A stretch of 64,000 bases of DNA. Origin: Microglena sp. YARC (lineage: Eukaryota > Chlorophyta > Chlorophyceae > Chlamydomonadales > Chlamydomonadaceae). Under the pieces are notes generated by a model. The model saw nothing but the letters and a program-made list of their open reading frames with translations. It did no database searches and was not told the DNA's origin. A program made the position numbers and the translations under genes. Position 1 is the stretch's first letter. The number at the start of each line of letters is the position of its first letter. The stretch spans positions 15,942,268-16,006,267 of the forward strand of contig CM039462.1 in the NCBI GenBank assembly GCA_022414725.1, in the 5' to 3' direction. Shown here piece by piece: positions 52,301 through 63,022 of this stretch.

Positions 52301-52429
52301 CACACGAACCTGGCTTGGAGCCGCCCTTACCAACTCCAAAGAATGTAGATCGAAAATGAACTTGTCCGCGACCCTGGATATGACTCAAACCGGCCTGTGG
52401 ACTGTGTGAATCACCCCTTGTGGAGCAGT

Positions 52430-52634
52430 GATTTTTTTTTTTTAAATAAGAAAGTGGGTTTTTCTAGCTTTATGGTTGTAGGCCTACTTCAGGGACAGCG
52501 TTTTAGTGCTTCCTACAGCTTTTGTAGCTTTTTAGGGCCATTCTAGGGCCCCCCCCCCAAAACTTGTGTTTCTTCTTTTTTTATAGCGATCATTTCACTA
52601 AAACGGGGTCAAAACTAGCGATCGCTATATATAG
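52430..52634 (-). mobile_element. TATAGCGATCGCTA family, copy 4
   Basis: Same order as 45050-45250 on the plus strand: GGGTTTTTCTAGCTTTATGG, CTTCAGGGACAGCGTTTTAG, TTTATAGCGATCATTTCACT, AAAACGGGGTCAAAACTAGC and GATCGCTATA. A C run interrupts its middle. Confidence 0.8.
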
Positions 52635-52859
52635 CTGGGGGGGAAATCCTTGTTGTGGAGGTAGGCCTGATTAGCTGATATAACCGAATGTATACAGATA
52701 TATAGTTGCATTCATGTATTGGCATATATTTATCTCTACATGCATCATGCATGCATGGTATATACATAAATAGGTTATAATGAGATATGGTATTAGCCAT
52801 TCCATATCTACAGTGATAAACTTGTACAACCTATATTTATTGTTTACACATTCTAAGAC

Positions 52860-53970
52860 TGATATTTCACTTCAGCCCACACCCTGACTCCCTTTCAATA
52901 CACAACACATAACACACAATACTACGCAATACAACACAATACCACACAGTACCACACAATACCATTACTCAACGCCACATGCAACACCAAAACAAGTTAT
53001 GTAGAGAGGACGGTATACTCCAGTTGCAAGAGGAGGAGCTGCTTAAACAGCATACCACACAGTTCACACAACAAACAACTCCACACAATACAACACACCA
53101 CCTTTCCAGTCCACAAAATCACACATCACCCTGCTTCACCAGCACGACCTGCTTATCCAGTACAACACTGAAGCCCACACTCTAACTCCCCTTCCAATAC
53201 ACAACACACAGTACTACATGACACCACACAGTACCACACAATATCATTACCCAACAGCACCCATCACCCATCACCCTGCTTCACCAGCATGAGCTACTTA
53301 TCCAGTACACATACTATGCAAGGAGGATGGCCTATTCCAGTTGCAAGAGGAAGAGCTCCTTCACCAGCGGTAGACCTTCTAACCCCGCACACCACACAAC
53401 CCCACTCTCTGCCCCCCCACCCCCCCCACCCACCCTCAAATACACAACACACAACACATCGTCAAGATGCAATGCCACATGCCACCATGTTTTGTAGGGA
53501 GGATGGCTACTTAAGTTGTAAGACGAAGAGCTCCTTCACCAACATGATCTGCTTACCTAACCAGCACACCACACAACCCCACTCTCTGCCCCCCCCCATC
53601 CCCCCCCCCCACCCTCAAATACACACCACACACACATAGTCATCAAAATGCAATGCCACATGCCACCATGTTGTGTTGGGAGGATGGCCTCATCCAGTTG
53701 CAAGAGGAAGAGCTCCTCCACCAATGTGACCTACTAACCCGGCTCACCACACAGTACACAGAACATCACACAATACAACACAGCACCTCCCCATGACACA
53801 ACATCACCCATCACCTTGCTACACCAGCCTGACCTGTTTATCCAGTGCAACACTGAAACCCACACTCTAACTCCCCTTCCAATACACAACACACAATACC
53901 ACTCAACACCACACAGTGCCACACAATACCATTACTCAACGCCACACGCTACACCAAAATGTATAATGTA
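52860..53970 (+). repeat. Acceptor-side array of exon 53972-54167
   Basis: Four copies (about 53001, 53320, 53498, 53678) repeat GTAGRGAGGAYGGCxTA, TCCAGTTGCAAGAGGAAGAG, CTCCTxCACCA and xTGACCTACTxACCC. Spacers are ACACAACACACAATACCAC-rich. The frame is broken in most copies. Confidence 0.85.
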
Positions 53971-53971
53971 G

Positions 53972-54167
53972 AGAGGATGGCCTATTCCAGTTGCAAGAGG
54001 AAGAGCTCCTCCACCAGCGTGACCTACTAACCCGGCGTTGGCAACGAGAGAGGGATCGCCGACAGCAACAGATGGCCGAGGTTGCCAATCGAGGGGAGTT
54101 GCTTAGGAATGCTGACAGGATTGACTGGGAGAATGCCGGAGAGCCTATGTGGGATGTTGAGGAGGCG
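53972..54167 (+). CDS. Large gene, exon 19
   Basis: Acceptor AATGTAG, donor GTGAGT; one leading base, phase 0 end, 65 codons: EDGLFQLQEEELLHQRDLLT, RRWQRERDRRQQQMAEVANR, GELLRNADRIDWENAGEPMW, DVEEA. A long Arg/Glu/Gln-rich helix typical of coiled coil. Confidence 0.83.
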
Positions 54168-54534
54168 GTGAGTGGGGTGGAGAGAGTGGGTGCTTGAGTG
54201 TGTTGGGAGGAATGGGGTGGGTGGGGCGACAGCGACAGATGGCTGAGGTTGCCAATCGAGGGGAGTTGCTTAGGAATGCTGACAGGATTGACTGGGAGAA
54301 TGCCGGAGAGCCTATGTGGGACGTTGAGGAGGCGGTGAGTGGGGTAGGAAGTGTGTGGGGGGGGAGGGAGGGAGGGCGGGGGGGGGGGGCTTCAGATGGC
54401 TGAGGCTGCAAATCATGGTGAGTTTTTGAGGAATGTTGAAAGGATTGACTGGAAGAATGCTGGAGGGCCAATGTGGGACGTTGAGGAGGCGGTGAGTGGG
54501 GTAAAAAGTGTGCGTGTGTGGGAGAGGGCAGGGG

Positions 54535-54566
<32 letters not shown>

Positions 54567-54905
54567 CTTCAGATGGCTGAGGCTGCAAATCATGGTGAGT
54601 TTTTGAGGAATGTTGAAAGGATTGACTGGAAGAATGCTGGAGAGCCAATGTGGGACGTTGAGGAGGCAGTGAGTGGGGGTAAAAAGTGTGCGTGTGTGGA
54701 GGGGGCAGGGCGGGGGGGGGGGGGGGGGGGTCCAGATGGCTGAGGCTGCCAATCATGGTGAGCTTTTTGAGGAATGTCGACAGGTTTGACTGGGAGAATA
54801 CCGGAGAGCCTATGTGGGATATTGAGGAGGCGGTGAGTGGGGTAGAGTGTGTGTGTGGGGAGGGGGGGGGGGGGGGGGGGGCAGCGACAGATGGCGGAGG
54901 TCATT
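54168..54905 (+). repeat. Donor-side array of exon 53972-54167, about 165-175 bp unit
   Basis: Four copies of CAGATGGCTGAGGxTGCxAA, GGGAGTTGCTTAGGAATGCT (or TGAGTTTTTGAGGAATGTTG), GATTGACTGGGAGAATGC and GTGGGACGTTGAGGAGGCGG with TGAGTGGGG. G runs of up to about 30 bases separate them. The unit begins at exon codon QMAE and each copy keeps the donor. Confidence 0.92.
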
Positions 54906-54919
54906 TGCTCATAATCATC

Positions 54920-56263
54920 TGATTGCTGTAGGTGATACAGATGGACTACCTTTCGTACAGATTCAAGCTACTGTCAAGCTCACCAAAGCACACCAAAGAT
55001 AACTGATCCAAGCATTGGGAATGCTTGAAGTTGTCATTATGTAGTCATTATGTATATATTATTCTATGATTTCGATTATAATACAATCTTGTTATTGTAG
55101 GTGATGAAGATGAACTACCTGTCATACAGCCTCAAGCTCCTGACACAGCTGCACAAAGGTATAACCTTGTTGCCACCCCACCCCCACTCCCCAGCACGAA
55201 CAAATAACATCAAAGCATACCAAAGTACTTACCCCCCCATAACCTTGTTGCCCCCCACCCTCCAACACGAATAAACAACATCAAAGCATATCCGAAGACT
55301 TTGCCCCCCCCCCCCCCTCCCTACGTACACAAACAGGCAAAAAAAAGCAAACCCCAATCATTGTGAATCTTGTGGTTGTAGGTGATGAAGATGGGGCTAC
55401 CTGCCATACAGCCTCAAGCTCCTGACACAGCTGTTCATAGACATAACCTTGTTGCCACCCCCACCCTCCAACACGAATAAACAACATCAAAGCGTAGCCG
55501 AGTACTTTGCCCCCCCCCCCCCCCCCCCTTACGTACACAAACAAGCAAAAACAAAAAAGCGAACCCCAAACATTGCAAATCCTGAAAAGAAAAAATTGTT
55601 GTGAAATTTGTGGTTGTAGGTCATGAAGATGGACTACCTTTCGTACAGCCTCAAGCTACTGTCACAGCTGTCCATAGGTATAACCTTGTTGCCACCCCAA
55701 CCCCCCAGCACAAACAAAAAACATCAAAGCATGCCCAAGTACTTTGCCCCCTACGTACACAAACAAGCAAAAACAAAAAAATCAAACCCCAAGCATTGTG
55801 AATCCTGATAGAAAGAAATTAGGGGAGGAAAACAAACATTTTGAATCTTGTGCTTGTGGGTGATGAAGATGGACTACCTTGTGCAGCCTCAAGCTACTGT
55901 CAAGCACACCAAAGCACACCAAAGATAACTGATTCAAGCATTGTCACTGCTTGAAGTAGTCATTATATGTGTATATATATATGTTATTCTATGATTTGAA
56001 TTATAATACAAGCTTCTGGTTGTAGGTGATGAAGATGGGCTACCTGTATTACAGCCTCAAGCTCCTGACACAGCTGTTCATAGACATAACCTTGTTGCCA
56101 CCCCCACCCTCCAACACGAATAAACAACATCAAGCGTACCCGAGTACTTTTACCCCCCCCCCCCCCCCCCTCTACGTACACAAACAAGCAAAAACAAAAA
56201 AAGCAAACCCCAAACATTGCAAATCCTGAAAAGAAAACAACGTTGTGAAATTTGTGGTTGTAG
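54920..56263 (+). repeat. Acceptor-side array of exon 56264-56434
   Basis: Six copies (about 54931, 55100, 55381, 55619, 55858, 56024) repeat GTTGTAGGTGATGAAGATGG, ACTACCTxTCxTACAGCCTC, AAGCTxCTGxCACAGCTG and then intron sequence ATAACCTTGTTGCCACCCC, AACACGAATAAACAACATCA and C runs. Some copies are frameshifted by one base (ATGGGGCTACC). Confidence 0.92.
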
Positions 56264-56434
56264 GTGATGAAGATGGACTACCTTTCATACAGCCTCAAGC
56301 TACTGTCCCAGCTGTCAGTCAAGGATCTTTCACAGATGCTGCGCATGCACCCAAGAGGCGACGTGGAAGAAGGCGCACAAATGGGTGCCGCCGACGAGGG
56401 GGAGGCTGACCCAGCAGCCGCTGTCTCTTTGAAG
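56264..56434 (+). CDS. Large gene, exon 20
   Basis: Acceptor GGTTGTAG, donor GTGAGA; phase 0 at both ends, 57 codons: VMKMDYLSYSLKLLSQLSVK, DLSQMLRMHPRGDVEEGAQM, GAADEGEADPAAAVSLK. It joins the head (array upstream) and tail (array downstream) in a single copy, which strongly supports it as the real exon. Confidence 0.85.
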
Positions 56435-57800
56435 GTGAGAGTGATAACGAAGTGAATGGCGGACACAAAGTTGTGAATATGCCCAGAGGGGATGCGGATG
56501 AAGGCGCACAAATGGATGACGATGACAAGGGGGAGGCTGACCCAGCAGCCGCTGTCTCTTTGAAGGTGAGAGTGATAACGAAGTGAATGGTGGAAACAAA
56601 TTTGTGAATATGCCCAGAGGCGACGTGGAAGAAGGCGCACAAATGGGTGCCGACGACGAGGGGGAGGCTGACCCAGCAGCCGCTGTCTCTTTGAAGGTGA
56701 GAGAGATAACGAATTGAATGGTGGAAACAAAGGTGTGAATATGCCCAGAGGGGATGCGGATGAAGGCGCACAAATGGATGACGATGACAAGGGGGAGGCT
56801 GACCCAGCAGCCGCTGTCTCTTTGAAGGTGAGAGTGATAACACAGTGGATGGTGACGACAAAAAAGTGTGAATATGCTCAGAGGGGACTTGGATGAAGGC
56901 ACACAAATAGATGACGATGACAAGGGGGAGGCTGACCCAGCAGCGGCTGTCTCTTTGAAGGTGCGAGTGATAACGAAGTGAATGGAGACAAAAAATAGTG
57001 TGAATATGCTCAGAGGGGACTTGTATGAAGGCGTACAAATAGATGGCGATGATGAGGGGGAGGCTGACCCAGCAGCGGCTCTTTGAAGGTGAGAGTGATA
57101 ACGAAGTGAATGGAGACAAAAAAGTGTGAATATGCTCAGTGGGGACGTGGATGAAGGGCGCACAAATGGGTGATGACGACGAGGGGGGGGCCTTACCCAG
57201 GAGCTGCTGTCTCTCTGAAGGTGAAATTGATAAAAAAAAAGTGGATGGTAGAAAACAAAATAATGAAAAAGTGTATATATGCCCAGAGGAGATGTAGATG
57301 AAGGTGCATGAATCGGTGCCAATGATGAGGGGGAGGCTGACCCAGGAGCGGCTGTGTCATTGAAGGTGAGAGTGATAAAAAAAGTGGATGGTAACAAAAC
57401 AAAAATACAGAACAGTGTGTATATGCCAAGAGGGGACGTGGATGAAGGTGAACAAATGGGTGATAACGACGATGAGGGGGAGGCTGACCCAGGAGACGCT
57501 GTGCCCTGGAAGGTGAGAGTGATAACACAGTCGATGGTGAAAAACAAAACAAACAAAACAGTGTGTTTGTGCCAAGAGGGGACGTGGATGAAGGTGAACA
57601 AATGGGTGATGACGACGATGAGGGGGAGGCTGACACATGAGCCGCTGCCTCCTTGAAAGTGAGAGTGATAACTAAGTGGATGGTGGAAAACAATGTGTAT
57701 AAGTTACAGTCCTGATGGGAAGTGGATAAAGTGTTGGGTGGGTGGGAGGGGGTGGGGGGCTGACCCAGGAGCCGCTCTCTCCCTGAAGCTGACCATATAG
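56435..57800 (+). repeat. Donor-side array of exon 56264-56434, about 130 bp unit
   Basis: About ten copies of ATGCCCAGAGGGGAYGYGGA, TGAAGGCGCACAAATGGxTG, AGGGGGAGGCTGACCCAGCA and GCCGCTGTCTCTTTGAAGGT with GAGAGTGATAACGAAGTG. Every copy up to about 57660 keeps a donor-like GGTGxGA, and most keep the Asp/Glu/Gly-coding frame. Confidence 0.93.
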
Positions 57801-57975
57801 TTGTGTGCATGTTTGATATAAATTAATATAACATATAATTAGTTGACAAAACATTGAATTCATCAATTTCATTGATTTCATCATTTTCATCGATTTCGTC
57901 AATTAGTAAGACGGACATCTCAAATTGTTATGTACTATTTTTTTACACTGAATACACTGAAGACTGAATTCAACA
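57800..57975. other. AT-rich unique intron
   Basis: ATTAATATAACATATAATTAG and CATTGATTTCATCATTTTCA repeats; no exon seen. Confidence 0.4.
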
Positions 57976-57979
57976 TTTT

Positions 57980-58334
57980 GACTTGACTAGGTGTTCTGTG
58001 GCGACGACTGAGGCAGCAAGTTTGTCGCACTGCCTTATCTTGCTTGCAACCTGACACCTGTTTTTCTATTCCCAAATGCTGAATTCGACATTTTGACTTG
58101 ACTAGGTGTTCCATGGCGACGACTGAGGCAGCAGGTTTGTTGCACTGCCTTATCTTGCTTGCAACCTGACACCTGTTTTCTACACCCAAATGCTTAATTC
58201 GACATTTTTACCTAACTAGGTGTTCCGTGGCGACGACGGAGGCAGCAAGTTTGTTGCTCTGCCATTTCTTGCTTGCAACCTGACACCTGTTTTCTACACA
58301 CAAGGACTTAATTCGAAATGTTTGACTTTATTAG
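57980..58334 (+). repeat. Acceptor-side array of exon 58335-58456, about 113 bp unit
   Basis: Three copies (57992, 58106, 58220 approximately) of CTAGGTGTTCCGTGGCGACG, ACTGAGGCAGCAAGTTTGT, TGCCTTATCTTGCTTGCAAC, CTGACACCTGTTTTCTA and TGCTTAATTCGACATTTTGA. In copies ACGATGGAG is ACGACTGAG or ACGACGGAG. Confidence 0.93.
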
Positions 58335-58456
58335 GTGTTCCGTGGCGACGATGGAGGCAGCAAGTTTGGGGCCAAGGAGACGGAGACACAGAAGGAGAAT
58401 AGATTGAGAGCTGAGGCCATGCGTGCGATGAAAAGGAAGAAAATTGCAGTGTACAG
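58335..58456 (+). CDS. Large gene, exon 21
   Basis: Acceptor TTATTAG, donor GTGTGT; phase 0 start, phase 2 end, 40 codons: VFRGDDGGSKFGAKETETQK, ENRLRAEAMRAMKRKKIAVY. Basic helix. The AG end and next G make Arg. Confidence 0.82.
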
Positions 58457-59430
58457 GTGTGTGGGTTTGTGTGGAGGTGCAGAAGGAGATTTGAGAGCTG
58501 AGAGCATGCGTGTGTTGAAGAGGAAGAAGTTTGCAATGTATAGGTAGGTGGATATGTGGGTGGGTGTGGAGGGGCAGAAGGAGATGCGGTTGAGAGCTGA
58601 GGGAATGTGTGCGTTGAAGAGGAAGAAGATTGCAATACATATGTAGGTGGATGTGTGGGTGGGTGGGTGTGGAGGTGCAGAAGGAGGATGTGTTGAGAGC
58701 TGAGGCCATGCGTGCGATAAAAAGGAAGAAGATCACAGTGTACAGGTGTGTGGGTTTGTGTGGAGGTGCAGAAGGATATTTGAGAGCTGAGAGCATGCGT
58801 GCGTTGAAGAGGAAGAAGATTGCAATGTATAGGTAGGTGGATGTGTGGGTGGGTTTGTGTGGAGGTGCAAAAGGAGGATAGGTTGAGAGCTGACAGCGTG
58901 GGATGAAAAGGAAGAAGATTACAGTGTACAGGTGGGTGGATGTGTGGGTGTGTGTGGAGGTGCAGAAGGAGGATAGGTTGAGAACTGATGGCATGCGTGC
59001 AATGAAAAGGAAGAAGTTTGCTGTGTACAGGTGTGTGGGTGTGTGTGGAGTTGCAGAAGGAGGATAGGTTGAGAACTGAGGGCATGCGTGCGATGAAAGG
59101 GAAGAAGATTGCTGTGTACAGGTGTGTGGGTGTGGTTGGAGGTGTAGAAGGAGGATAGGTTGAGAGCCGAGGGCATGCGTGCGATGAAAGGGAAGAAGAT
59201 TGCTTTGTACAGGTGTGTGGGTGTATTGTTGGAGGTGCAGAAGGAGGATAGGTTGAGAGCTGAGGGTATGCGTGCGATGTAAAGGAAGAAGATTGCTTTG
59301 TACAGGTGTGTGGGTGTATTGTTGGAGGTGCAGAAGGAGGATAGGTTGAGAGCTGAGGGTATGCGTGCGATGAAAAGGAAGAAGATTGCTTTGTACAGGT
59401 GGGTGGATGTGTGGGTGTGTAAAGAGGAAG
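58457..59430 (+). repeat. Donor-side array of exon 58335-58456, about 100 bp unit
   Basis: About nine copies of GCAGAAGGAGGATAGGTTGA, GAGCTGAGGGCATGCGTGCG, ATGAAAAGGAAGAAGATTGC and TGTGTACAGGTGTGTGGGTG; each retains the donor (ACAGGTGTGT or ATAGGTAGGT). Confidence 0.93.
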
Positions 59431-60031
59431 AAACTTGCCACTTGAGGACCAGTATACTAAGATGAAGCAACGTGATCAGAAGCTCAAGGAGAAGACCCCC
59501 ATTTCCCAACCTCTAACACAGAACACCACCACCACCAGGGCGGTCGTGTCCATGAGGCTCGTTGAGGACATGTGTATGAAGATGAAGCAACGTGATCAGA
59601 AGCTCAAGGAGGAGACCGACATTTCCCAACCTCTAACACACACCACCACCACCACCAGGGCGGTCGTGTCCATGAGGCTCGTTGAGGACATGTGCATGAA
59701 GATGAAGCAATGTGATCAGAAGCTCAAGTAGAAGATGGCCATTTCCCAAGCTCTAACACACACCACCACTAACAATGCCAGGGCGATCGTTTCCATGAGG
59801 CTCGTTGAGGACATGTATACAAAGATAAAGCAACTTGATCAGAATTTTAAGGAGAGGACCGCCATTTCCCAACCTCCCAACCTAACACACACACACCACC
59901 ACCACCACCACTACCACCACCACCACCACCATCACCACCTACACCACCACTACCACTACCACACCACCACCACCACTACCACACCACCACCACTACCACT
60001 ACCACCACCACCACACACTACCACCACCACA

Positions 60032-60062
<31 letters not shown>

Positions 60063-60068
60063 TGCCAG
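59431..60068 (+). repeat. Acceptor-side array of exon 60069-60191, about 120 bp unit, with CACC microsatellite
   Basis: Four copies (one partial at 59440, then about 59538, 59658, 59781) of CAGGGCGGTCGTGTCCATGA, GGCTCGTTGAGGACATGTGT, ATGAAGATGAAGCAACGTGA, TCAGAAGCTCAAGGAGGAGA and CATTTCCCAACCTCTAACAC. Most remain open. The CACCACCAC/TACCAC tract at 59896-60060 is the expanded intron end. Confidence 0.92.
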
Positions 60069-60191
60069 GGCGATCGTGTCCATGAGGTTCGTTGAGGACA
60101 AGTATACGAAGATGGAGCAACGCGACCAAAAGCTTAAAGAGAAGACTCTGCAGCTGACGATGAGAAAGACACAGAGCCAGCCTGGCAGTCG
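60069..60191 (+). CDS. Large gene, exon 22 (last supported)
   Basis: Acceptor TTGCCAG, donor GTACGT; one leading base, phase 2 end, 40 codons: AIVSMRFVEDKYTKMEQRDQ, KLKEKTLQLTMRKTQSQPGS. A charged helix. No stop codon, so at least one more exon starting with one completing base is expected downstream; I could not identify it. A candidate acceptor CGTGCAG precedes 61170. Confidence 0.78.
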
Positions 60192-60760
60192 GTACGTTTG
60201 TTGTACACTTTACCACTGTTTTTAGTTGGATCCTGATTTCAGACTTCGATGAAGGCGATCTAATCTGGAAGCAATTTGTAAACTTGAAATCGGTAACATG
60301 GCGGCATACGGAAATTTGACTACTCGCTGTCTTTGGCAATGACTTGAACCCCCACCCCTACACAGCCATGGCAGTTCCCTACCACCCCCACACAGCCATG
60401 GTAGTGCCCCCACCCCACCCTCACACAGCCATGACAGAAATTTGACTACTCGCTGTCCTTGGCAATAAATTTTACACTTTATAAATGAAACATAATAAGC
60501 ATAAGCATACTAAGCATGCGCATGATAAACATAAGCATGAATAAGCATAATAAGCAAGAAACTAGTAGTAGCAATCTGAAAACTTCAAGTCGTTTTTATG
60601 CAGCTAAGCTCTGACCGTGAGACAGACACAAAGCCAGCTTGGCAGTTGGTACGCTTGGGGCACACTGTACCACTGTTTTTGTTGAGAACCTAGTTTTAAG
60701 ACTTCAATGGGGGTAGCGTAAATGCCAAGAAAACAGATGTATGGAGCAAACCCGATTATA
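60192..60760 (+). repeat. Intron with a donor-side copy of exon 60069-60191
   Basis: At about 60614-60655 ACCGTGAGACAGACACAAAG, CCAGCTTGGCAGTTGGTACG repeats the exon end and donor, with the following CACACTGTACCACTGTTTTT. CCCCACACAGCCATGG and TTTGACTACTCGCTGTC are each repeated within 60310-60460. Confidence 0.8.
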
Positions 60761-61145
60761 AACGTTTTGAGTCAGTTTATATGTACATATATATATATAT
60801 ATACTAGTACGGTAGCCCGTGTGGCCGGTGGCCACCCCCCACCCAGGCCATGGGTCTTAGTCAGGTTTGGGTTACATAACGGGTAACGCCCTTGTATGCC
60901 CCCCTCCCCCCCCCCCCCGCACACACACTTCTTCTCCCTACCTATTCCCTTCTGCTTCAGGTGTGGCCTCCACCCTGTCAATACACACATACACCACCCC
61001 CTCCCCCCCATTCTGACCTCTCCCTACCCCTCACCACCCATCCACACGCACTCTCTTTCTCTCACCTTACCCCCCACCACCCTCCCTTCCCCCAACCACA
61101 ACACGCACACACAATCTTCTTCTCCCTACCTCGTACCCTTCACTT
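60761..61145. other. Intron or intergenic, C-rich and TA-rich short repeats
   Basis: A TATA run lies at about 60786-60802. Two copies of CTTCTTCTCCCTACC occur (about 60930 and 61115). No exon confirmed. Confidence 0.4.
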
Positions 61146-62175
61146 CACCTATGGGATTCAATCGTGCAGAAAGAGGGAACCGCTGTGCTTCGAACCTACC
61201 AAACATTGCGAGCGCTCAGTCGCTCAGATTCCGATCGCCCGAGAACACCGGACCGGTGCAATTGCATGGCTACAAAACCTGCAGCTTCGTCTTCTCGTAC
61301 AGTGCCCCTGTCGAGACTCGATCAACTCAGAACAGCAAAAATCGCAGCAACGTACTTCATATTCTATGCAACGAAAAGAGCTTGCAAAGATGGGATGATC
61401 ATGGCAAGCGCGAGAGTGTCCAGGGGGACGGAATGGCCATGGCGATCTGAACAAAGGTAATTAATCGCAACTGGATGCCAATCACTACGAATGTGATGCG
61501 ATGGCATGGCAAAATTGCGCATGCGTGAGATGAATGGTGGCAACGCTCGCCATCGGAGGAAAGAAGCATCACGATATGAAGGTCTGGCTTGATTATGATC
61601 CTGGCATAATTCCTCAGGCTGGGCAGCATCGTCTTAGCGCCTGGATTGGTTACCAGCTTCGTGTTCCTCCTCAGGCACGGTAGCTCGTTCCTGACTCCTT
61701 GCGAGATTACCAGCATGACGTAGCTCCTCGGATCGGGCAGCGCGGGCATCACGTCGACGCTTGTTGGCTATTTCCCTGTCTTCCTTGCTCTGGCAAGCTC
61801 GCTTTGAGCGCTTGCTGGCGTTTTTGCGGGCCCTCCTGTCCATTATGACCGTTGCCATGCATCATGGTCGCATTATCCGTGAAGAACTGAAATATATTAT
61901 TCCGAGCGCCATGCCAAGCCATATGAGGGTCGGCTGGTGACCTCCGAGGAGAGGATCTTCTGATTCTAAATGTCTTGCCGTCATAGTATCGGAGGCAATT
62001 GTGGACATGCTATGAGCGCGCGCGCTTAGCTTAGCGAATCTGCAGTTTTGGTGTTTGAAAAATTCCGCTAGGCGGGGAGTTGCTAGTTGGGTGAACGAAA
62101 GTCGGTTGCCAAGTCGGTTACACTTCGCACGTGGGCACGCGATGATGACACCACCACGACCACCGCGACCACCAC
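61146..62175. other. Non-repetitive island, origin unknown
   Basis: About 1 kb of complex, GC-balanced sequence in an otherwise repetitive region, ending near a TA run (62190-62212). On the plus strand an acceptor-like CGTGCAG is followed by KREPLCFEPTKHCERSVAQI and PIAREHRTGAIAW in a phase compatible with exon 22. On the minus strand there is a basic 74-codon ORF. Neither is confirmed. Confidence 0.4.
61634..61858 (-). CDS. Basic Arg/Lys/Glu-rich 74-codon ORF, unassigned
   Basis: It reads MATVIMDRRARKNASKRSKR, ACQSKEDREIANKRRRDARA, ARSEELRHAGNLARSQERAT and so on. Arg/Ala/Glu-rich leader segments of this kind occur in some transposon-encoded proteins, but also by chance. No upstream promoter, no splice support and no conserved motif. 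Could be a fossil fragment or spurious. Confidence 0.25.
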   Translation of the reverse strand: MATVIMDRRARKNASKRSKRACQSKEDREIANKRRRDARAARSEELRHAGNLARSQERATVPEEEHEAGNQSRR

Positions 62176-62429
62176 GACCATGATTTCTTTTATATATATA
62201 TATATATATATATTGATCTGAATGATTTGAGCTGTTATTGTCATTTGGGCTCCCAGGTGTGGGAAATGTTTTCAGAATTTAGATGCTTGGCCTGAGCATC
62301 GGGCATGCCTGAAACTTAATGTTTACGGCGGTCAGATGCGTGTGTGGAGCATCGCGCGTGCCTACTACTTAATGTTTACGGATTTCAGATGCTTGGCTTA
62401 GGCATCAGGCGTGCACCATTATAAACGTG

Positions 62430-62815
62430 TATGGATTGCAGATACTGGGCTGGAGCATGGGGCATGGAGCATGGGGCATTCAGATGCTGGGCTGGGGCAT
62501 GGAGCATGGGGCATGGGGAATTCAGATGCTGGGCTGGAGCATGGGGCATTCTGATGCTGGGCTGGGGCATGGAGCATAGGGCATGGGGCATTCAGATGCT
62601 GGGCTGGAGCATGGGGCATTCAGATGCTGGGCTGGGGCATGGGGCATTCAGATGCTGGGCTGGGCATGGAGAATAGGGGGCATGGGGCATTCAGATGCTG
62701 GGCTGGAGCATGGGGCATTCAGATGCTGGGCTGGGGCATGGGGCATTCAGATGCTGGGCTGGGGCATGAGGCATTCAGATACTGGGCTGGAGCATGGGGC
62801 ATTCAAGACATTCTA
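62430..62815. repeat. About 28-33 bp minisatellite (GCATTCAGATGCTGGGCTGG)
   Basis: About 12 units of GGGGCATTCAGATGCTGGGC and TGGAGCATG with a variable number of GGGCATGGAGCAT insertions. The flanking repeats CATTATAAACGTGTATGGAT and CATTCTAAACGTGTATGGAT (each followed by TGCAGAT) bracket the array. Confidence 0.93.
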
Positions 62816-63022
62816 AACGTGTATGGATTGCAGATGCCTGCCATTATGGGGGCGATATAATGTAGAAGCAATTTGTACACTGTATTACTGTCAATTAACA
62901 ATTAAAACCGACCATTCAATTCGTTAAATAAACACAAAACGCTATCCTTGTAACAATTCAAGCTATGTAACAATGAAAACCTGTATACTGTATATAAAAT
63001 TTGTATACTGTATCATTGTTGT

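Larger units (their letters stand above)
8522..60191 (+). other. Large 22-exon gene (span of the supported exons)
   Basis: Twenty-two exons listed separately join with consistent phases, all GT-AG, giving about 1,222 codons without a stop. Exons make up about 7 percent of the span. The product is low-complexity (Gly, Ser, Pro, Asp) for its first third. It then has highly charged helical segments (TLKKAIDELLAETAELA, TVEEQRAKILYQLHKAR, REDIKEEIEGFERE), a segment LTFKPRIT, an acidic block DDDDDSDGEDDEDDAKDAK and basic/acidic helices. This suggests a structural or scaffold protein with coiled-coil parts. The FKPxI-like segment recalls motifs of cytoskeletal or ciliary proteins, but that is weak. 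I do not recognise the family. The start is unresolved, and the last exon ends at a donor, so the 3' end is also missing. Confidence 0.75.
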
